From NCBI GenBank assembly GCA_949987565.1, contig OX465101.1:26362911-26426910 (forward strand): 64,000 bases of DNA, read 5' to 3'. Below the pieces are notes generated by a model. That model was not told the origin of the DNA and did no database searches. It saw only the letters and a program-made list of their open reading frames with translations. Source of the DNA: Luidia sarsii (lineage: Eukaryota; Echinodermata; Asteroidea; Paxillosida; Luidiidae). Made by a program: the position numbers and the translations under genes. The stretch's first letter is position 1. Every line of letters starts with the position of its first letter. Below are positions 1-14,984 of this stretch, one piece after another.

Positions 1-100
1 TGATTTGTAATCGAATTGTGAAGATACTTTAAGTTCAGGCGTTGTTTACTCAAAAAGTGTTTTGGTGGGATATTTCTCATGTCGTTGTGCCGAGTCACAT
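1..100 (-). repeat. Truncated MITE-like element (family C, copy 1)
   Basis: The first 100 bases match the end of two other copies at 2735-2989 and 4033-4287. It ends in the inverted-repeat terminus GTGCCGAGTCACAT. The rest of the copy lies outside the window. No coding capacity is seen. Confidence 0.7.
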
Positions 101-762
101 ATATCGGTAGGGCCTACATCATCAGGCTTTGTATTATTGATGCATGCATTTTGGGCCGTTTAAGCCAATTTGCAGTTTGAAACTTGTTTTATTACTCTAA
201 GAGATCAAGTTGTGTGAAAATGTTGCAAGCAGTATGCTGATTTAAATTACCCAAATGAAAATCTCCCCCAAAAAAAATATTTAGCGTTTTGATCCTGGCA
301 GTATCTATTTCAAAGGCAGAATGGAAAACTTTTAACAGTGGAAATATCGTGATTCGCGTCAGTAAGAGCTCCGTATGATAAGATATCTCCCTTTTTCATG
401 CTGTAAGCCTCGTGTGCTCGAGTAAGCGGTCTGTCTTGTTACTTGTTCACGGACTGCAAGAGCCAGGTGTTTGAACCAGTGACTCCTGCGTGGTTTCCGG
501 TGCAGATATCGCACCGTCTTGACCCCCGGCTCAGGTCGAGGGCGTGTTGTGGCGGATTCAGGTTGCCGAGGTTGCGGCAGTGCATGCTAACCCCGGTCAC
601 AGATGTTTCGCCTCGGTGGCAATAAAGTTCTTACAAGCTTTGCCTCGTAATCTGTATCCATTATGCAGCTGGCTGACAATACAGCTCATCGGGGTTGTGA
701 CGCATTTTGCTGATGGCATCTCCATTGATATTTCCCCCCTGAAATGTTGTTGGCTTGAAAAG

Positions 763-3700
763 GTGCCTGATCCGGAAGACCTTGGGGAATCGTTTTACGA
801 TTCCTGGAGGAAGCGAAGTGCTGCAGATGCTGATGACCCTGACTCACTACCAAGGTAAAGTGATATGGGGCTGTGTGGCTAGTTTGAGGATTTTAAGCAT
901 ATACTGTAGCCGGCATAACCACAATAAATATTAGTTTGCTGAAGGAAATTATGGTTTTATCTTGGGTTTATCATACTGGCTGATGATGAGACCATTTGAA
1001 TTTAAACCCAATCCCATTTAACCCAACCCATCCTATATGCCCAACCCAATCCAATCCAACCCACCCCATCCGACCCAATAAAATTATATATAACTCAACC
1101 AAACCCAACTTATCGAACCTTACCGAACCCATCCCAATCCAAAGGCTAATCAGCCCCAAACCAATCCATCCCACCCAACTCACCCCACCCAACCCATCCC
1201 AACCAAACCCAGCCCTGCCCAACCCAACACAACCAAACAAAACACAACACACCCTAACCAAACCCAACCAGACTCATCCAACCCAAACCATCCCAATCGA
1301 ACTCACCCCACCCCAACCCATCCCAACCCATCCCATCCCAACCCAACCCATCCCAACCCAACCAAACCCAACCCATCCCAACCCAACTCAATCAAAAAAC
1401 CCAGTCCAAGCCAAGCCAACCCAACCCGAGCCAACCCACCAACCCAACCCAACCCAACTCATCCCAAGCCAACCCATCCCAACTCAGCTCAATCCCAACC
1501 CAGTCCAAGCCAAGTCAACACAATACAACAATACACCAACCCAACACAACACACCCTAACCATACCAACCAGACCCAATCTAACCCAACCCAACCAGACC
1601 CGATGTAACCTAACCCAGCCAGACCCAATCTAACCCAACCCAACCAGACCCGATGTAACCTAACCCAGCCAGACCCAATCTAACCCAACCCAACCAGACC
1701 CGATGTAACCTAACCCAGCCAGACCCAATCTAACCCAACCCAACCAGACCCGATGTAACCTAACCCAGCCAGACCCAATCTAACCCAACCCAGCCAGACC
1801 CAATGTAACCAACCCAACCCATCCTTTCCCATCCTAAACCGTTCCAATCTATATCCAATCAATCCCATCTTACTCAACCCAACCCAAGAAATATTGGTCT
1901 CAGAAAGGTCCTTCTCATTCAGAATGAATCTCTCCTCCCAGTTTCACCCTCCCGTCTTTTCATTTTCAGGATCAGTAATTTGGGTGCCGGCAGTGATTTC
2001 GCACCTTTTATATATCGCATCGGTGTATCTGCCATTGATATGTCATACAGGTACGACCATGTAAGTACAACTAATCAGTACAACCACTTTAAGCCTCGTA
2101 ATTAATTAAGCAGCCAAATAATTTATGACAGTTTTTACCTCCCAAGACCGATGACAATTCTTCAATGAAAATTCACAACATTTCATGTTCGGCAATTTTT
2201 CAATTCAATTCAATTCACACTCATTCCAAAGGGAAAATTTAATTTACAATAAAGAGCCAAGTTATCATACAAGCAGGACCTCAGTCAAATGCAGAATCGA
2301 TGATATTCAAGTCCAGAATTACGAAGTACAAATAGGGGGATAGGAGGAGAGGGAATGTGAATTGAGTGGTAATGAAAGTGGAGCGTAGATAAGAAGTTAA
2401 AATTATTATTATTTTGGCCTTTGAGCAATTTCCTGCTAGGCCCTCTACATTGCGTATGCCCCTATATATATTCGCATTGTGGCCATTCAACAAGCAGTTT
2501 GCAACATTTCTGTAAATTACTTTCTAATTCTTATACCAATGAATAACAGACACTTTCATTTCCACTGTGGACTCACATCCACCCAAATGTATTGCATTCT
2601 GTCTCCTGATGTATTTTCCAATTCAACGTATACACCACTAACCATATTAAGACCCTGTACATTCTACATTAAAATGTTGAAATCCACCAAAAGGTAGCAT
2701 TCTGTCTTCTATTGTATGTGCATCTATAGCCTATATATGACCCGGCACAACGACATGAGAAACATCCCACCAAAACACTTTTTGAGTAAACAACGCCTGA
2801 AGTTAAAGTATCTTCACAATTCGATTACAAATCAATTTTCTTTCTTTTTTATTTTCGGAAATTTTAAGTATTAGAGGATATTATATTTTGATCTCATTTG
2901 AAAGCTAATGGTATACTTTTTCACATCATTAGAAAACCTCAAAATCTCAAAAGTGGGGTTATTCCTCATTATGCTGTGCCGGGTCACATTATGTAAAACG
3001 TCTCAATAGTTCCCCCGCCCTTTTCCCTCTGCGTCGCCAACCACAGGAGCTGGGCATATCCAGCTATCCTGTCTACCACTCCGTCTACGAGACCTTCTAC
3101 TACATGAAGACCTTCCTGGATTACGGGTTCCGTCGGCACCAGGCCGTGGCACGGCTCTGGGCCGAGCTGACGCGCGACCTGGCCGAGTCGGCCGTGCTGC
3201 CCTTCGACTGCACGGACTACGCCGACAGGGTGACCAGCTCGGCGGCCACGCTTAAGGATCTGTACCAGAGCAAGATGGCCGCACAGGAGATAACCTTCGG
3301 TGAGAGGGAATCCATGCCACATGCACAATAATTATCACCCCACTAACCAGTAGATGTACATGTATATGTTTCTTTTTTTCAAACGGTTGAACGGGGCAGT
3401 GAATTAATACGAAAATCAATTCTTAAAAGCCCGATACAACATTGGTAAAGGTCGGAAGATTGCCACAGTTTGTGTGTTAAACCATTAGTGAACATTCCTA
3501 AAAAGAAATCCTGCGAAGGTTTAAGCTCAAATGGTAATAGGTAGAAAAATGCAAAAAAAAAACACGTCACGGTTTACGCACCAGCCTGCAGTGTAAGAAA
3601 TAGTTTATTACTCGCGAGTAATTTTGTCGATGTTTGAGTGAAGATTTCTCGAAAAGTAGGCCTATAGCATCCCAGACCGTAAGATTTCAACATGAGGATT

Positions 3701-5914
3701 CTATCATGACCATCTACAAACTGTGTAAATTAGAAGGAGATCTGTGGACATCGATGATTTCTTCCCAATGTTGCATCGGGCATTTAAGATACCACCCCGC
3801 TGCGTGGAGAGTTTTGGCGGTGACAGGTCCATGCGGTTATATAAGGCAAGGTACGGGAGTGAATTACCATCTGCATACTGACAGACAGCGTCCTCTCAGT
3901 CAACAATGGACACCAACACATAGGACGCCGAGTATTCCAAAGCACAACAAATGAACTCCAAAAGACCACAAAGGAGTCGTGGTCCTTACTATGGGCGGAA
4001 ATGCTACGCCAGGGGATACCAACGCAGATGATATGTGACCCGGCACAGCATAATGAGGAATAACCCCACTTTTGAGATTTTGAGGTTTTCTAATGATGTG
4101 AAAGAGTATACCATTAGCTTTCAAATGATATCAAAATAAAATATCCTCTAATACTTTAAATTTCCGAAAAGAAAAAAGAAAAGAAAATTGATTTGTAATC
4201 GAATTGTGAAGATACTTTAGCTTCAGGCGTTGTTTACTCAAAAGTGTTTTGCTGGGATATTCCTCGTGTCGTTGTGCCGGGTCACATATTATAGGCCTAT
4301 AACGATGTACAAGTTACGTTTACCCCCATCTAAATGTAATTATCAGTTGTAGGGTTTTCCATAGCAATTTCTCACGGTGAGTTTTGATCTCTGGTTCTGC
4401 GGGAATCTAGCAGAGCCGGTGAATGAAGATTTTTTCGAATGATGCTTGCGAATTGCCCATCTGATGGCGTACTGTATATCACCTGCCCACTGCAGCTCGA
4501 GTGTAGTTGGAGCACATTGCGACTACACAGATTTAGAACGTGTACATGCGGTGTATTATGCGTGGAAATACGAATCATGCATGTGCAGATGTAGGACTCA
4601 AAACCGGAGCCTGTGCTTTGGCCGTGGTTTCAGAAGAAAAAACGCAGTGGCTATTGTTACGGCAGTCGTCCGTGCGGTTCCCTCACATGAAAGTATTCGT
4701 CAGCATTGCAGGCTGGTTGAACCAGACTATTCGTTGATAGTCTGGTTCCAAGAGCTAAACATCCTGACAAATGTTAAGTGGGTCAGGGAACCACATGGAC
4801 GACTGCCGTAAACACAGCCACTGCGAAGAAAAAAACACCTTTGTCACAGCCATGCATCCCTGAAATGTACAAATGAATGCCGTTTCCGCACATCATTTTC
4901 ACCTTGTTGCAGAGTACATGGATTCTGCCCTCGCCAACTTTTCCGCTGCTGCCATCGAAATTGAGGAATTGATTTCCAGAATCAACACAAATGAGTGAGT
5001 TGGGTTGTTGGTACGGTGTGAGGGTTTTTTTTCGTGAGGAAGGGGTGCAGGCAAAACACTATGGCATTATCCGCATCCATACTCCTCTAAATCGTGGTAT
5101 TCCTTCATAAATCTTGCTGGGGTTTTACAGACGAGATTATGCCCGTGTCAAGATTGTTGTTGATATCTATTAGGCCAGATCATTCAAGTGAACCGACAAA
5201 AATATGTGACCACATATTTAATGAATACCGATGAACAGCTACTGTGTCGCTGTGTTGACGATGAGGTGCACTTGGTAAACAGACAGTAATGAGAGTGAAT
5301 GAAAGCGAACGAGATAGTATAGGTAGACAGTGAATTGAAATACCCGGCATACGATAGGGGGAGAAGTGGAGTGAGAAGGTAAAGGGTTTTATGGTGAGCT
5401 CAGAATGAAACCGGTGTCACTGTGTGCACTGATTGGCTAGCACTGTTCAAGATACTAGGCGGAGCATTTGAAAGTGATACTCCTCTCGGCTGTTCATCTA
5501 TTGTGTGTGCCGTAAAAGTCATTTGGTTTACAGAAAACATCTTGCTCAGAATCTGTCTGTTTCTGGCGTTTTCAGTACTCAACGTATAATAAGCACTGCG
5601 TTCCCACAGTGCTTTGCCCGATTGCCTGATCGTTCAAGGTACCTGCCGCTATACATTATTCGAATCCGAGCAGGGCAAACCCTCGTTGAATGATCATTCA
5701 ATTAGGGTTGCCCAAGAATCTAGGATTGAATAATAATTTCTGTGCTCCTTTTCAGGCGCCGTGACGCGTCAGTGGTAACATTCTTGATTCCTGTTTTTTG
5801 AATACATGTACACTTATTCAGTTTGCTGACAGTTCGACAGATCAACGATCAGCTGATGCAGCTGGAGAGGGCTTTCATAGACCCACTGGGACTCCCAGAT
5901 CGCAAGTTCCTCAG
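763..5914 (+). CDS. NAALADL1: NAALADL1-like M28 peptidase, internal exons (partial gene)
   Basis: Five exons join in phase: 763-854, 1970-2060, 3047-3299, 4913-4994 and 5822-5914, all with AG/GT borders. The product resembles the C-terminal half of the glutamate carboxypeptidase II / NAALADL1 family, zinc-dependent type II membrane peptidases. Exon 2 encodes a stretch with [10 protein letters not shown] and exon 3 contains [10 protein letters not shown], whose His corresponds to the last zinc ligand (His553 of human FOLH1). The later exons carry the dimerisation region, with [12 protein letters not shown] followed by DPLGLP. The exon-2 segment follows NAALADL1 rather than FOLH1: the Asn of the FOLH1 GSGND motif is Ser here, and the two arginines of the FOLH1 arginine patch are Asp and Ser. 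This argues against NAAG/folate hydrolysis and for an aminopeptidase-like enzyme. The other zinc ligands lie upstream of the window. After the donor at 5914 the expected last exon (about 60-80 residues) was not found. Family assignment is firm; NAALADL1 orthology is inferred. Confidence 0.85.
1000..1880. repeat. CCCAA-rich low-complexity block with 50-bp tandem repeat
   Basis: The first 570 bases are degenerate AACCC/CCATC-type sequence. From about 1571 to 1810 there is a regular 50-bp unit (starting AGACCCAATCTAACCC) in nearly five copies. The block lies in a NAALADL1-like intron. The open frames across it are composed only of N, P, T, Q and H and are artefacts of composition. Confidence 0.9.
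2735..2989 (-). mobile_element. MITE-like element (family C, copy 2)
   Basis: A 255-bp element in the opposite orientation to the copy at 4033. The ends are imperfect inverted repeats related to TGTGACCCGGCACA. It ends 57 bp before the NAALADL1-like exon at 3047, so it forms most of that intron's 3' part. Non-coding, no transposase seen. Confidence 0.75.
4033..4287 (+). mobile_element. MITE-like element (family C, copy 3)
   Basis: A 255-bp non-coding element bounded by the inverted termini ATGTGACCCGGCACA and its complement. It is closely similar over its full length to the copy at 2735-2989. The flanks are AT-rich, so the target duplication (TA or AT) is ambiguous. The element lies in an intron of the NAALADL1-like gene. 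Confidence 0.8.
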
Positions 5915-5989
5915 GTAAGGCCAATGAGAAGAAGCACGCAAAGGAATGACGTAGGCCTATCCGTGCCCGTAAGCGGATTCGTAGTGTGC

Positions 5990-6175
5990 CTGTCTCCCTC
6001 CCCTCTCTCTATATATATCTGTCTTTACCTCTCTTTTTCTCTCTTTCCCTCCCCCTCTCTCTCTTTCTTTCTTTTCTCTCCCTCTCTCTCTTTATCCCCC
6101 TCCCCCCTCTCTGTCGCTCTTGTTCTCGTTCTCCTTCCTCTCTCTCTTTCTCTCTCTCTCTCCCTCTCTCTTTGC

Positions 6176-6225
<50 letters not shown>

Positions 6226-6228
6226 CTC
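5990..6228 (+). repeat. CT-rich microsatellite
   Basis: An imperfect (CT)n tract that starts about 75 bp after the donor of the NAALADL1-like exon at 5914. It produces long Ser/Leu or Arg/Glu open frames in several frames that are not genes. Confidence 0.95.
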
Positions 6229-7840
6229 AGAGTCAAGCTGTGGCTCGCTGAGCAAGGAGAACTTTTTTTTCTAAATTTGTCAAACTGTTTATTCATTGAC
6301 TTGCATCAGTCCTTACACTATCAACCTTTTTTGGCACGTCACACGATGTTTTCCGCGGATGTAAACAACCGTTCGGAAATAATTATTGGCAATCATCTTT
6401 AGATCTAGGATTCTTAGAATGTCAGCAAGAGTTTGAGAAAGAAGTGTAACATAAAATAGGCCCCTGAAATACTTCTGAGGACCGTAAAATGCAGATCGAC
6501 TGAGCGATGGTTAGTATACAGTTGTAACGTTGCCTGCATGGCGAAACACCTGTCACAGCGCAACGCGCCATAGGCCGTGCTATTCAACAGTTTGACAGAG
6601 AGTAACTTGAGCATTCGCGTTTGCTCATTTACGTTAACCCTTCTAAAATCGAATTGAAATCGTTTCAGAAGCTGAAATTTTGGAACGAGAGGAGAATGAC
6701 ATATTCCTCCTCATTCTCCTCATCGGAGAGTGAAAATTCGACTGTGAACATACCTCAAGTGGCTTAAAAACATCCCTGAGGGTCCCATGTACCCCAGGCA
6801 GTGTTTTGGTCGCGGAGATGATGACTTCAAGACCGATTTGGTTAAAATACGAAAACATTTTTTTCGAGAGGAAAACAACCTGTAATTTTACAAGTAGCAC
6901 ATGGATCACATAGAATAAGTATTCCTCTTTGGAATAAAAAAAGAATTACAGTCATAGACCAATTCTTCTAGGAAATATGGCTAATTTCCATAGCACCAAA
7001 AAAGGCTCAAAAGTTTGTCAAAAAATTGTCAAACTGTGGCTCGCCAACCATATTTTCCTCGATAACTCTTTTGATTCTATTCCCCTGGAGCATGTAAGCC
7101 TTACACAAACTCAAAATTAGCAATAATATCGTCTGTGTGAAAATCATATTTCTAGCCCTTTTCCTGATTTTTCTACGAGCTAAAAACATCCCGAAATTTG
7201 TCAAACTGTGGTGAGCATTGGATTTTCAGATGTAAATTTTGGCGACTTGTGTCATATTTCGGAATTTTTTTTGCGGTGAATATACTCATTGTCCACTGCG
7301 CTACAATATTCTGTAAAAAAATTGTGATAATTCCTAGTGGAACATAGTGAGGGAGAAAGTGAGTTTTCAAGACGTTTCTGCTCAATTTCCTTATTTGACC
7401 ACGAGAGGGCGCTTCATTTTGTCAAACTGTGGCTAGCGAATGCCCACCTCTTCCAATCACTATTTCATCGAGGATAAGTCGCCTTAAGAGCATTCATTTT
7501 CAAGATGAAGTCTTTCCTATGTTAGCATTCAATGATCTGAGTTTAAAAATTATATTTACAGGGTCAATTTAATCACCTTGTTACAGTTTTCAGGCGGTTC
7601 ATTATAAAACACCAATCATCTACACGGTAGGCTTATGTACATGTACATGTGTACATAACACATGTACATGTACATGTACTATACGTATATAGTCTGTATA
7701 CAATGTACTGGGCCTATGTAGGCCGTCGGCTGATCAGCAACATCGTTCACTTCTGACTTTAATTTGTAAGGCAACCTGATGGTTTGGAAGATAGACAGAT
7801 TTGACCATACTGAACATATCCTTATGGAGCCCCTTATGTT
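6229..7840. other. AT-rich stretch without a recognisable gene
   Basis: No exon with similarity to a known family was seen. A short motif, TGTCAAACTGTGG, recurs at about 7027, 7200 and 7421, with a related copy near 6229 (GTCAAGCTGTGG). A small palindromic run of ACATGTACATGT sits near 7635-7685. The missing last exon of the NAALADL1-like gene was looked for here and not found. Confidence 0.6.
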
Positions 7841-7842
7841 TT

Positions 7843-8532
7843 TATTTTGTTCCCTCAAATTATTATTTTGTTCCCTCGAATTATTATTTTATTCCCTCGG
7901 AATCATTTCGTTCCCTCGGAATCATTTCGTTCCCTCGGAATCATTTCGTTCCCTCGGAATCATTTCGTTCCCTCGGAATCATTACGTTCCCTCGGAATCA
8001 TTTCGTTCCCTCGGAATCATTTCGTTCCCTCGGAATCATTTCGTTCCCTCGGAATCATTTCGTTCCCTCGGAATCATTTCGTTCCCTCGAAATCATTTCG
8101 TTCCCTCGAAATCATTCCGTTCCTTCGAAATCACTTCGTTCCCTCAAAATCACTTCGTTTCCTCGAAATCACTTCGTTCCCTCGAAATCATTTCGTTCCC
8201 TCGAAATCATTTCGTTCCCTCGAAATCATTTCGTTCCCTCGAAATCATTTCGTTCCCTCGAAATCATTTCGTTCCCTCGAAATCATTTCGTTCCCTCGAA
8301 ATCATTTCGTTCCCTCGAAATCATTTCGTTCCCTCGAAATCATTTCGTTCCCTCGAAATCATTTCGTTCCCTCGAAATCATTTCGTTCCCTCGAAATCAT
8401 TTCGTTCCCTCGAAATCATTTCGTTCCCTCGAACATTTCAAGACAACGAAATAATTTTTTGTGGGAACGAAATAATTTTGTGTGGGAACGAAATTATTTT
8501 GAGGGGACATAATTTGAGGGAACGAAACAACA
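7843..8532 (+). repeat. 19-bp minisatellite flanked by inverted repeats
   Basis: From about 7893 to 8434 there are roughly 28 copies of a 19-bp unit, TTCCCTCGGAATCATTTCG or its TCGAAATC variant; the two variants are segregated, GGAATC copies first and GAAATC copies later. The flanks 7843-7892 and 8443-8532 contain TTCCCTCAAATTATT-like sequence in opposite orientations, so the whole block has inverted ends. Because 19 is not a multiple of three and the unit has no stop in any forward frame, all three plus frames stay open; this is not evidence of coding. Confidence 0.95.
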
Positions 8533-9009
8533 AAAAATGTGTCTGTTCCCTTAGGCCGGGGCTCCCATATATCCTATGAGTCCACCAATGCAAAAGTCGC
8601 ATTCTTCCGAGAAAGCCAGTCCAAATTGAGCATTTCGGCCATAGATCATAGATTAAAGTGTTCTTATTATCAGGTTTCAGCCACCCGGAAAAACATAAAA
8701 GAAAACATAACGCGAATCACAACCTCATACCCCGTGACAAAACTGAGCGGGGATCTCTGTCACTGCATAAAATGCGTACGAGGTTGATGTTACTCGGGTG
8801 TTAACATGGCGGCGCCCATGTCGCGATGTGTGTGTCAATATCACGGGGTCAGAAAAGGGCGCAATAATCTACTTTTCACGTGCCAGATGGTAGACATTTG
8901 TCACATGCTTCCACACATGAATGGATTGAAGTACGCAGCAAGACAAAAAATAATCGTAGTAGCTGAGAATGGGAGATAAATTCTGCTCTGACTCTAGACT
9001 AGTACAGTT

Positions 9010-9152
9010 GCTGTAGTCCGAGCAACTTGTCCTTACAATCGCCCTTTTTTAAACAAATGGAGGGGTCGGGGCTTTTTTGAGGTGGTTCGGGCCGACCTTC
9101 TCCAATTTGTTTGAAAAAGGCCGATTGCAAGGTCCAAGTTACTCGGACTAGA
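9010..9152. repeat. Foldback element, arms about 48 bp
   Basis: The left arm (TAGTCCGAGCAACTTGTCCT onward) is the imperfect reverse complement of the right arm ending AAGTTACTCGGACTA. The arms are separated by about 40 bp. Non-coding; resembles a small foldback or MITE insertion. Confidence 0.75.
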
Positions 9153-10285
9153 GCTAGTCTAGACATCATTTACTTAGACTACACATGTAGATAGTAATTA
9201 GTAGAGTTGAAAAACTGCAGGACTGCCCAACGCAATGGGACAATGCCAATGCCAATGCCAATAGGAGATTGTAATAATAAATTTCACAATAATAATTAGT
9301 ACACGTATAAATCTCCTTGGGCTTGGAAGTTCTGCTGAGTGAAATATTCTTCCAAATCTATGCACCGTATGCCACCAGTCCAAATGGATGAGAGACAAAG
9401 CCTCTGGCAGTCCCAAGCTAAAAAAGCTGCGAGTATGAAGCAGGTAAGAAACCTTTTGCTTTGTGAAGAGATACAGAGATAATATTGTAAAATCCAACCC
9501 CTTTACCCAGTAACTTACCTTTCTGGATCCTTTAAAATCCTCAAGCACCTGAAAAATACTGCCTCAATCCTCCAAAATCTTACAAAATGGTTTTAAAGCA
9601 AAGAGGAGAGGCTTGTTTTCCTGAACAGTTTACCATAATTACTGTAGCTGTAAGACCACCACGCAGTTCTCTTTCTAGTGTTAACCATAATCCTCCAAAA
9701 TCCTTTTTCAAATCAAGCTTTAATAATAATTCTTTGCCGTTCATCTTCCTGTCCTCCAAACTGCACAGAGTATTTTTTTTAAGAAATCAGTGTCCAATTT
9801 CCAACAATTTTGACCAACGAATTAATGTTAAATTGTCACTAATAAAATTCGCAAACCAATTTTGTGCAGAATTGGAAAAGGTTTTAGCACTATTTCTGTA
9901 TTTCATCTTTTACAAAGTATAGTACTAGTAGTAGTGAAGCACGATTTAAGCTGACAAAACCTTCACCGGCTGAAACAGGGCCAAACAACCATTTTGTAAT
10001 AATGGTTAGGACTCTTACCTGTAGTTGTTCAATATAATAAAATTGTGCGTGGTACATCCATTGGATTAATCAGATCATCCCCTTCCCATAATTTACAGTT
10101 TGTAAAAACGTGTTTAGAACAATCTTGAAATAAGAAGAGTTTCATGAAATTAGACCCGGGAATGTTAGGATTGATAATGTATCCATGCATCTTTTCAGTG
10201 ATTGCAATAATTAATTTCTGTTTTATCTCTGCTTCAGTGCAGTTCTCAATTTGATTGAGTCTGATTGGTTTTGATGTTATTGCAG

Positions 10286-11078
10286 GTGGGCTGTTGAGAA
10301 AAGTCGGTGAAACCCTTGGTGATGAGAGGATCGTGAAGAACATCAGAGACAAGGATATGGTGGCAACTGAAATGCACCACCATAGGTCATGCCACAAGCA
10401 ATACATAAATGTAAGTGTCATGATCGAATCAAGTGTTATCCTTTTCCATCAAGGGAACAGGACTCAGTACTCCTATAGATTTGGATGTACTCCACATACC
10501 GCTGGGCAATCAATAATTGTTTTTGTAATGATTTGTAATGAGTTATAATATAAACTGACAAATTGTCAAAGAAAATATTGACTGGACCGGGACTTGAACC
10601 CGGGACCTCTGGATTAACGTAATCCAGTCAAAGTTTTCTCTGCTAAATTTTCAATTTGTTCAAAAGTTCCCAGTCAGTTTTTCATTTGTTTGCTTGAGAA
10701 ATATAATAAACAATGTTGCAAACTCCTTAATGACTAAAATATAAATCGCGAATACATGTAATTGTTTAGAGGGTCTGACATTTTGTTCCTAGCAGGACCT
10801 TTCTCAAAGGCAGATAAAGACAACTGAGATAGGTCCTGCTAGGATCAACATGTCAGACCATCTAAATTTTCAAGATTATTACTATTGTTATTTTGTTTTT
10901 CGGGGAGCAAAATTTCATTCATTTGTGTTTTGTATGGTTGTTTCAGGCGCTGTACCCCAAGATGGAACCACTTCTGCCACCTCCAGGACAGCTGCCTCAT
11001 TTGCCAATGTATACAACCCATCTTGTTAGAAGAACATTGAGGGTTCAATTAAATTCAGAAAGGAGGTCCTTAGAATGA
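10286..11078 (+). CDS. Two possible 3' exons of an unknown gene
   Basis: Exon 10286-10410 follows a TTGCAG acceptor and ends at a GTAAGT donor. It reads GLLRKVGETLGDERIVKNIR and continues to HHHRSCHKQYIN, a His/Cys pattern I have seen near the N-terminus of uncharacterised, often transposon-associated invertebrate proteins. A second exon, 10947-11078, follows a TTTCAG acceptor, continues in phase for 43 residues (proline-rich at first) and ends at TGA. Upstream exons were not identified. The first exon is well supported by its splice sites; the second is only a phase-consistent guess. No function is assigned. Confidence 0.4.
10565..10665 (-). mobile_element. Short tRNA-derived SINE fragment
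   Basis: Contains the complement of a tRNA B-box-like GGTTCAAGTCCCGGTCC, as in the longer SINE copies at 33.7, 34.5 and 55.2 kb. The flanks (TTGTCAAAGAAAATATTGACT and its near complement) form an inverted pair around it. Confidence 0.6.
10775..10862. repeat. Palindromic repeat, family A (decayed copy)
   Basis: Inverted halves around AAGGCAGATAAAGACAACTGA, each carrying the AGGTCCTGCTAGGAT core. The same unit recurs at 21423, 30085, 45455, 49215 and, unpaired, elsewhere. The outer flank TTGCAAACTSCTTAATGACT is also shared with other copies. Confidence 0.8.
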
Positions 11079-11770
11079 CCAAACTTCAGCACCTACTGTT
11101 ACAAACCTTTAGAGACATCCCATAAAAGTCAAGTTGATCAAAGATTACTTTTGCTTAGCTTTTTGAGATTTACATACAACTCAAGTAGTGTGTAGTTATG
11201 TGATCAGTTCTTGTGCCAACATGATATTAAACAAAAGAAATGCTAGGTTTTTCAGCAACCTTATCTTGTCATATAAAATGAACATGATTTAGGTGGTTGA
11301 TACAACTTGATGTGGCTGGTACAATTCCGTGAGAGCTTTGTAAAATGTTTAATGCAATCCCCTTTATTTATGTTCTTCAGTCTGTGCAATTGTACTCACC
11401 AAGTGTATGTATTTAAATATCTCTAGCAATCATTTGTTATGGAAGTTTTAGATGCACAGCATTCACTTTTTAATTTGTTTGTTTAATTCTGAAACAGTCC
11501 CATTTTGCTCCTAAAACAAAGCAGAAGCCAATAACTTGTATTTTTTTCGTGTCAAAACGTAAATGGTAAAAAGATAAACATTGAATGTTAAAATGACCAT
11601 TTGATATATGGGTACATCAGCAGAAACCTGTAACATTAAAGTAACATTACAACACATGGTAATGTATTGTAAATACATGAATATTTGTCATGACTCCTTT
11701 ATTAGCCCCATTAACTTAGTAAAGGAATAGAATGTGAATGCACATTTAAGTCTGTAGGGTCAAAGCATCA

Positions 11771-11970
11771 NNNNNNNNNNNNNNNNNNNNNNNNNNNNNN
11801 NNNNNNNNNNNNNNNNNNNNNNNNNNNNNNNNNNNNNNNNNNNNNNNNNNNNNNNNNNNNNNNNNNNNNNNNNNNNNNNNNNNNNNNNNNNNNNNNNNNN
11901 NNNNNNNNNNNNNNNNNNNNNNNNNNNNNNNNNNNNNNNNNNNNNNNNNNNNNNNNNNNNNNNNNNNNNN
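11771..11970. other. Assembly gap of exactly 200 N
   Basis: A run of 200 N is a conventional placeholder for a gap of unknown length. Sequence order and orientation across it rest on scaffolding, and exons could be hidden here. Confidence 0.99.
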
Positions 11971-12305
11971 ATTCCTATCTCCGGCCTTCCCGAATTCCTC
12001 CATATCTCCTTCAATCCTTAGCCCTTAACCTTGAGCGGCTAACTAGCCTTGTTTTGAGCGAATCTGCATTAATAAATACTGTAAAACAAAATAACACTGT
12101 GTTTTCGGGTTTGGGAGAACAGGTCTAGAGACAAAGCCGGAGCCTAAGCCGGGTTTTTGAAAAGGGCCTTACCTTTAACCTGAAATTACCTTAAATCAGG
12201 GTACACCTGGCCTATAACCTACAACCGAACGCGCCTTGTAGAGAGGGAACTTAGTCTCTTTTCCAGGCGTAGAGGGCGCCGCAGAGCGCTAGCGAGCTCC
12301 TCGGC

Positions 12306-14963
<2,658 letters not shown>

Positions 14964-14984
14964 CTGTTGAATTGAAAGCAGAGA

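Noticed and set aside
1000..1880. Possible interstitial telomere
   Set aside because: The AACCC-like units do not match TTAGGG or another known telomere repeat and pass into an ordinary 50-bp tandem repeat.
7779..8579. Three overlapping long plus-strand frames with a 19-residue repeat
   Set aside because: They are by-products of a stop-free 19-bp minisatellite. Equal openness in all frames argues against coding.
11746..12014. Open frames crossing the N run
   Set aside because: They consist mainly of undefined bases in the assembly gap.
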